A stretch of 64,000 nt of DNA from Aphrophora alni (Eukaryota > Arthropoda > Insecta > Hemiptera > Aphrophoridae): the NCBI GenBank assembly GCA_963513935.1, contig OY740774.1:28601949-28665948 (forward strand). Direction: 5' to 3'. The notes under the pieces were generated by a model. The model was not told where the DNA came from and searched no databases. It was given only the letters and a program-made list of their open reading frames with translations. Of this stretch, positions 60,136 to 64,000 are shown in pieces (the stretch's first letter is position 1; each line of letters begins with the position of its first letter). The position numbers and the translations under genes are program-made.

Positions 60136-60384
60136 AGGGAATACTTTAGTGAGTAACGAGCTTGGCAATCCCGAACGTATCTACCTGGATCTACATTTTT
60201 ATTATGTAGTCTTGGGTTACATTCCTCTCTTTAACCTTACCTATCAGGTCATTCTTAACTAACACTAGTTCTTTTCCGACCTTGACGCTATGAGTGTATT
60301 CGAGGGCTAAATATCTTTATTTTAAGTTATTTTCTTTATAAATAAATGATGACCGAGAGTTTGTTCTCCTAAAAAAAAAAAAAA
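60136..60384 (+). repeat. Family A copy A12 with poly-A tail
   Basis: It runs from ACTTTAGTGAGTAACGAGC to ATGATGACCGAGAG, then TTTGTTCTCCT and a 14-A tail at 60371-60384, strong evidence that the family moved by reverse transcription. It contains CTTGGCAATCCCG and GACCTTGACGCTATGAG. The antisense frame is open through NDLIGKVKERNVTQDYIIK and then a stop. Confidence 0.8.
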
Positions 60385-61469
60385 CCTTCTTAAAAAACGA
60401 AAAATAAATAGTTAACAATTTCTAATTGTTTATATCATCTTAAAAACCATTAATGTAAAAGAAACATTGTCGATCTATGATATTTTACCGAATCATTATC
60501 AGCAAATCGACAATTTCATAGAATGTATGGTCTTCTTCCCAATATTACAAAACCAAATTTAGTATACGTACGTTTAAAAATTAATAAATATATTTTTTCA
60601 GATTCACTTTAAAATATGTATTCAAACCAAAGTTCTGAAAAAAAATAATAATAATAGCAATGGTTTATATATACATACATGTATGTTTTTAACGTTAAAA
60701 AATTATTTCACAATTCTAGTGAATACACTCTTATAGAGGAATAATGTGAAATTTCTTCCATCCTAGTTACGATTTAAAAAAAAAAAGTCCGAACACGAAA
60801 CATGGAAATAAATATGGATTCAGGTCAATATGGATGTTAGGCCTCTCATATCTGAAACATAATTCAAAAAATAATTGTCATGTCCCCAAATTTTTCTTTA
60901 TCCATTAAAAAATTTCCAATACAGAACTCGACTATATAGACCTTTCTAGTTACATTTATCAACACAAATGTCGATAAATTATAATTTCAAACAGCGAAAG
61001 CAATTTTATATTTATGTGCTAAAATAAATATACAAACACACTTCGAAATATTTTATTCACAGAATCGACTTGTAGCGAATGGTTTGAAATTGAAACAAAA
61101 CAAGCATCACAAAGAAACAGATTGAATGCTTTTAGATCGACTTCAAAAATCTATTATTCCTTGTTTGAGGCGTGGTATTGTAGAAAGTTCATGCTGTGAA
61201 TATATTTATATTTCGTTTTCTGTTTTTGACACGTAAAGCTTTTCATGGGCGTCAGAAAGAAAGTGTATAGTAATTAGTTTCTTACTGTTTTTGTTTTTAA
61301 AGGTTTGATGTTAAACATTTATTTCGCAAAATTAAGTTTAAAAATTTCTAATCGCTGGAACATTTTTTTTTGTACTTTCTCGCATATATATAAAGTAGTT
61401 TAGTAATGTGATGGGTGAAAAATCAATATTGTTTGTAGATTGGTTTTTCGAATGATGTCTCTCTGTCTA
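60385..61469. other. Unassigned AT-rich sequence
   Basis: No feature was recognised. Confidence 0.4.
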
Positions 61470-61745
61470 TCTTCCTCCTCTACAGCCCAAAGCGTAGGGC
61501 GATTTTAATCTATAATTTAGTACGTGGGTATATTTTGGCTATATCTCGCAACATTTTTTAATTCCGAGATAATAACATTTATTAATTTTTGTAAAATAAT
61601 AATTTGATAATAAAATTTAGTTAAAGTGTAACCTCTAAGGGCCTAAACAAAACGTACGAGTCGCCGTCTTTCCAAAAATGTCGAATCCTGAATTATCATT
61701 AAAAAAAAACCCAAAAAATCGGCTCTTCAGACTTGGTTTAAGAAC
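61470..61745 (+). repeat. Family E dispersed repeat, copy 2
   Basis: It shares GGGCGATTTTAATC, ATATTTTGGCTATATCTCGC, AAACAAAACGTACGAGTCGC and CCAAAAATGTCG with 18395-18640 in the same order. Confidence 0.6.
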
Positions 61746-62856
61746 ATTAATGACACAAAAATGAGAGCAAAAAAACATACGGTTGCAGGAATAATTGGCA
61801 GAAGATAAAAGTGAACCTTAACTGCCGTAAATAAAAACTTGATTTTAATAAAATACGATTTACGTTAAAACGCGTTTATGGCACAAGCAAATCAAGCTAA
61901 ACCCTATTTTAACATAAAAATAATTTTAAAACACTTCATCGATGGTTAATTTCTATAAAAACCACTGAACTAAGATTTATGTTGACGATTAGATTTGGTT
62001 CTTTTATTCATTGTTTTGGGGATGAGTGAAAGAGAAAGTTTGTGTAATGAATTTGCACAGTTTACTTTAAGCTGGTAGGATTGAATTGTATACCAAATTA
62101 ACTGTGGCACTTTTTTTTAAATCAAAAAAACTAAAAATATTACTCGTCGCCATATCACTAAAATTGTATATAACGTTACTACTTATGGGAGGGGGGAAGA
62201 CGAGAGAAATTATCTTTCATTATGTCTTCACTATCCATTTAATTTTTTCTTATAGTAGATAAGGTAGTATAGATAGGTCCCCTTTCCTGTCAATGTTTAG
62301 TGTTCGGTTATTTCCTAAACTCGTCATATAATTCTTTTTACATTGATTTTTTTTCTGGAACAAAATAATGAATAAAAAATTCTTTTGAAAGTCTGACTAT
62401 TCTAAATAAAATTTTGAAAAATTAAAGTCAGATTACAATAAACAGTTTTTCCATTTTTAGTGTGAAATATGAATATTTACAAAATATATAATATGCCCTT
62501 CTAATGTCCATGAAAACATAGACCAAACAAATAAATAATTAATAATGACATTTAATGTACTCCTTGGTTACAAATAACTTTTGCCTGTTAAAAACATCAA
62601 TTTTTGGTTGCCGCTTTTAAGATATTCACTTGTCTCAACTTAACCCACAACGTAAAAGACAATTTAAACCATTTTGTAAATAAAAAAATCAAATAATTAA
62701 TACATTAAAAATAATTTTTATTCTTTTTTCTGAATTTATTCTTCATATTTATTGCACAAGAAAATGTATTAATAAAACTAATAGAAATATAATGATTTTT
62801 TCACAATAATCAACACTTCATTAAACAACTATAAATCTTTTGCATTAAACAAAATT
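61746..62856. other. Unassigned AT-rich sequence
   Basis: No gene or repeat was recognised. Confidence 0.4.

Positions 62857-62911
<55 letters not shown>
62857..62911. repeat. (AAT)n microsatellite
   Basis: About 18 AAT units. It produces the poly-isoleucine open frame on the minus strand (62829-63032), which is not a gene. Confidence 0.95.
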
Positions 62912-62913
<2 letters not shown>

Positions 62914-64000
62914 GTAATCATAATATTTGATTTATGCCTGTAGACAATAATTATCTTTGATATACAATATTGATGACTTTTCAGTAGAAAACCAAAGGGA
63001 CTTTTATGGACGGGAGGCAGTAGAGGAAACAAAAATAAAATTGAATATACAAAGGATATCGAAACATGCTTTTAATTTTTAACATGTTTGACTTTATTCA
63101 ATTTTATTTTTGTAATTCTACAAGATCTCTACATTTTGATTTTTCATTCTGTGAGGTAGCATAATATAAAATTTAAATACCGAAGAACAACTTGAATATT
63201 TATGAAATTAATTAGCATTTTCTAAATTTTCATTTTACAAAATACACAGCATTTAATTAGACAATAAATGTAGATACTTCGTTTCTACCCTTTCGTTGAA
63301 GTCTCTAGTTTATACGAATCTTTACGATGACAAAATGTATTGTTTTTTTTTTCCATTTTCAGAAACAACAATATAAGAATTAGAAAATGTTAATATTATT
63401 AACTGATTAATCAATTTATTACAAATACTAAATCCATACGTTTTACAGTTCTATACTGAAATCCTTCAGTTGTTGAAACTAGATGTTATGAACTCGTTTC
63501 CAAACTTTAATTCCTTATGGAATATAAGGCGTCTGCGAATGTACTTCTCAGACCACTTTTGAAACTGAAATCCTAATTTATTAGACGGCTTGAAACTTCT
63601 TTGCTATGAGCAAATGGAAATCTTCATGAACTTCTTTAGAAGTAAATTTTATTTTAATTAAAACTAAAATAAAACAAATTGTTATTTGTGCACATAAAAG
63701 GTACAGACATTATTTGTTATGCAGGGTTAACAATAGTATCGACTACGTAATTATCCCTGGGTTCCTAAATGAATACGAAGACGTTGCGACTAGGCGTTAT
63801 ACTATAAAGCGTTTTACTATAGCTATTCACAGAGTATGATCAAATTGCGGTCTCTTATACAGTGTTAAAAAAAAACAACCAAAAACGGTAATAGTTTGCT
63901 GGTATTTCGTACACTTGAAAGTCGCTAAGTACAAAGTTTACACTGACATAGTGCTGATAATTTATTAATCATGTAAATTAATACATATTCATTAATAGAT
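62912..64000. other. Unassigned AT-rich sequence to window end
   Basis: The segment 63470-63620 is slightly less AT-rich. No gene, RNA or repeat copy is supported. Confidence 0.4.

Noticed and set aside
62829..63032. Poly-isoleucine frame as a membrane protein
   Set aside because: It is the (AAT)n microsatellite read in one frame.
1..64000. CRISPR arrays, bacterial operons, rRNA genes
   Set aside because: No regularly spaced identical repeats, no ribosome-binding-site/ORF architecture and no rRNA-like sequence; composition and transposons are those of an animal nuclear genome.

Overview
The window is strongly AT-rich, gene-poor eukaryotic nuclear DNA, most likely from an insect or a close arthropod relative. 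The reasons are a decayed mariner transposase with DD34D spacing, C-terminal remnants of several LINE lineages, an arthropod-type multicopy 'SDG' protein pseudogene, many MITE-like foldback elements, a tRNA-like SINE head, and long AT, AAT and CA microsatellites. Nearly all open reading frames here are chance products of composition or lie antisense to transposon remnants. No complete protein-coding gene is visible.

Layout. Positions 1-12.5 kb hold five copies of a 200-300 bp dispersed repeat (family A), two of them head to head at 1.06-2.04 kb. They also hold a 552 bp Tc1/mariner-type foldback element (5.8-6.4 kb), two adjacent copies of a ~1.1 kb repeat (family C, 7.4-9.1 kb), a 245 bp near-perfect hairpin (9.8-10.1 kb), a possible LINE tail (10.4-10.8 kb) and a 774 bp hAT-like element with an exact 8 bp target duplication (11.7-12.5 kb). 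Positions 13-27 kb are mainly old unique or decayed DNA with three more family A copies, two family E fragments and a pseudogene of an arthropod repeat protein (20.0-20.3 kb). A 1.1 kb inverted-repeat element lies at 27.1-28.2 kb.

The best candidate for host gene structure is at 28.6-29.8 kb. It is less AT-rich and has a CRE-like site, an inverted CCAAT, an arthropod initiator and a short uORF abutting an ATG. A 25-codon arginine-rich start then runs into a consensus splice donor. No downstream exon could be identified. A mariner pseudogene follows at 30.5-31.3 kb.

Positions 36-55 kb carry LINE C-terminal remnants at 36.3, 38.0, 47.6, 52.2 and 54.0-54.8 kb, a SINE-like tRNA domain at 41.6 kb, a perfect 37 bp inverted repeat at 41.9-42.1 kb, TA microsatellites, a less AT-rich block with paired CCAAT motifs at 43.9-44.7 kb, and further family A, B and C copies. 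Positions 55-64 kb hold the second good family C copy, the last family A copy with a poly-A tail, a family E copy and a long AAT microsatellite.

For the hunt, the most interesting signal is family A. In the orientation opposite to its poly-A tail, several diverged copies keep the same short reading frame open with conservative amino-acid replacements. The head-to-head pair adds a second block with protein-like conservation. This may be a coding element, or a captured coding segment, not recognised here. All alignments were done by eye, so identities are approximate.
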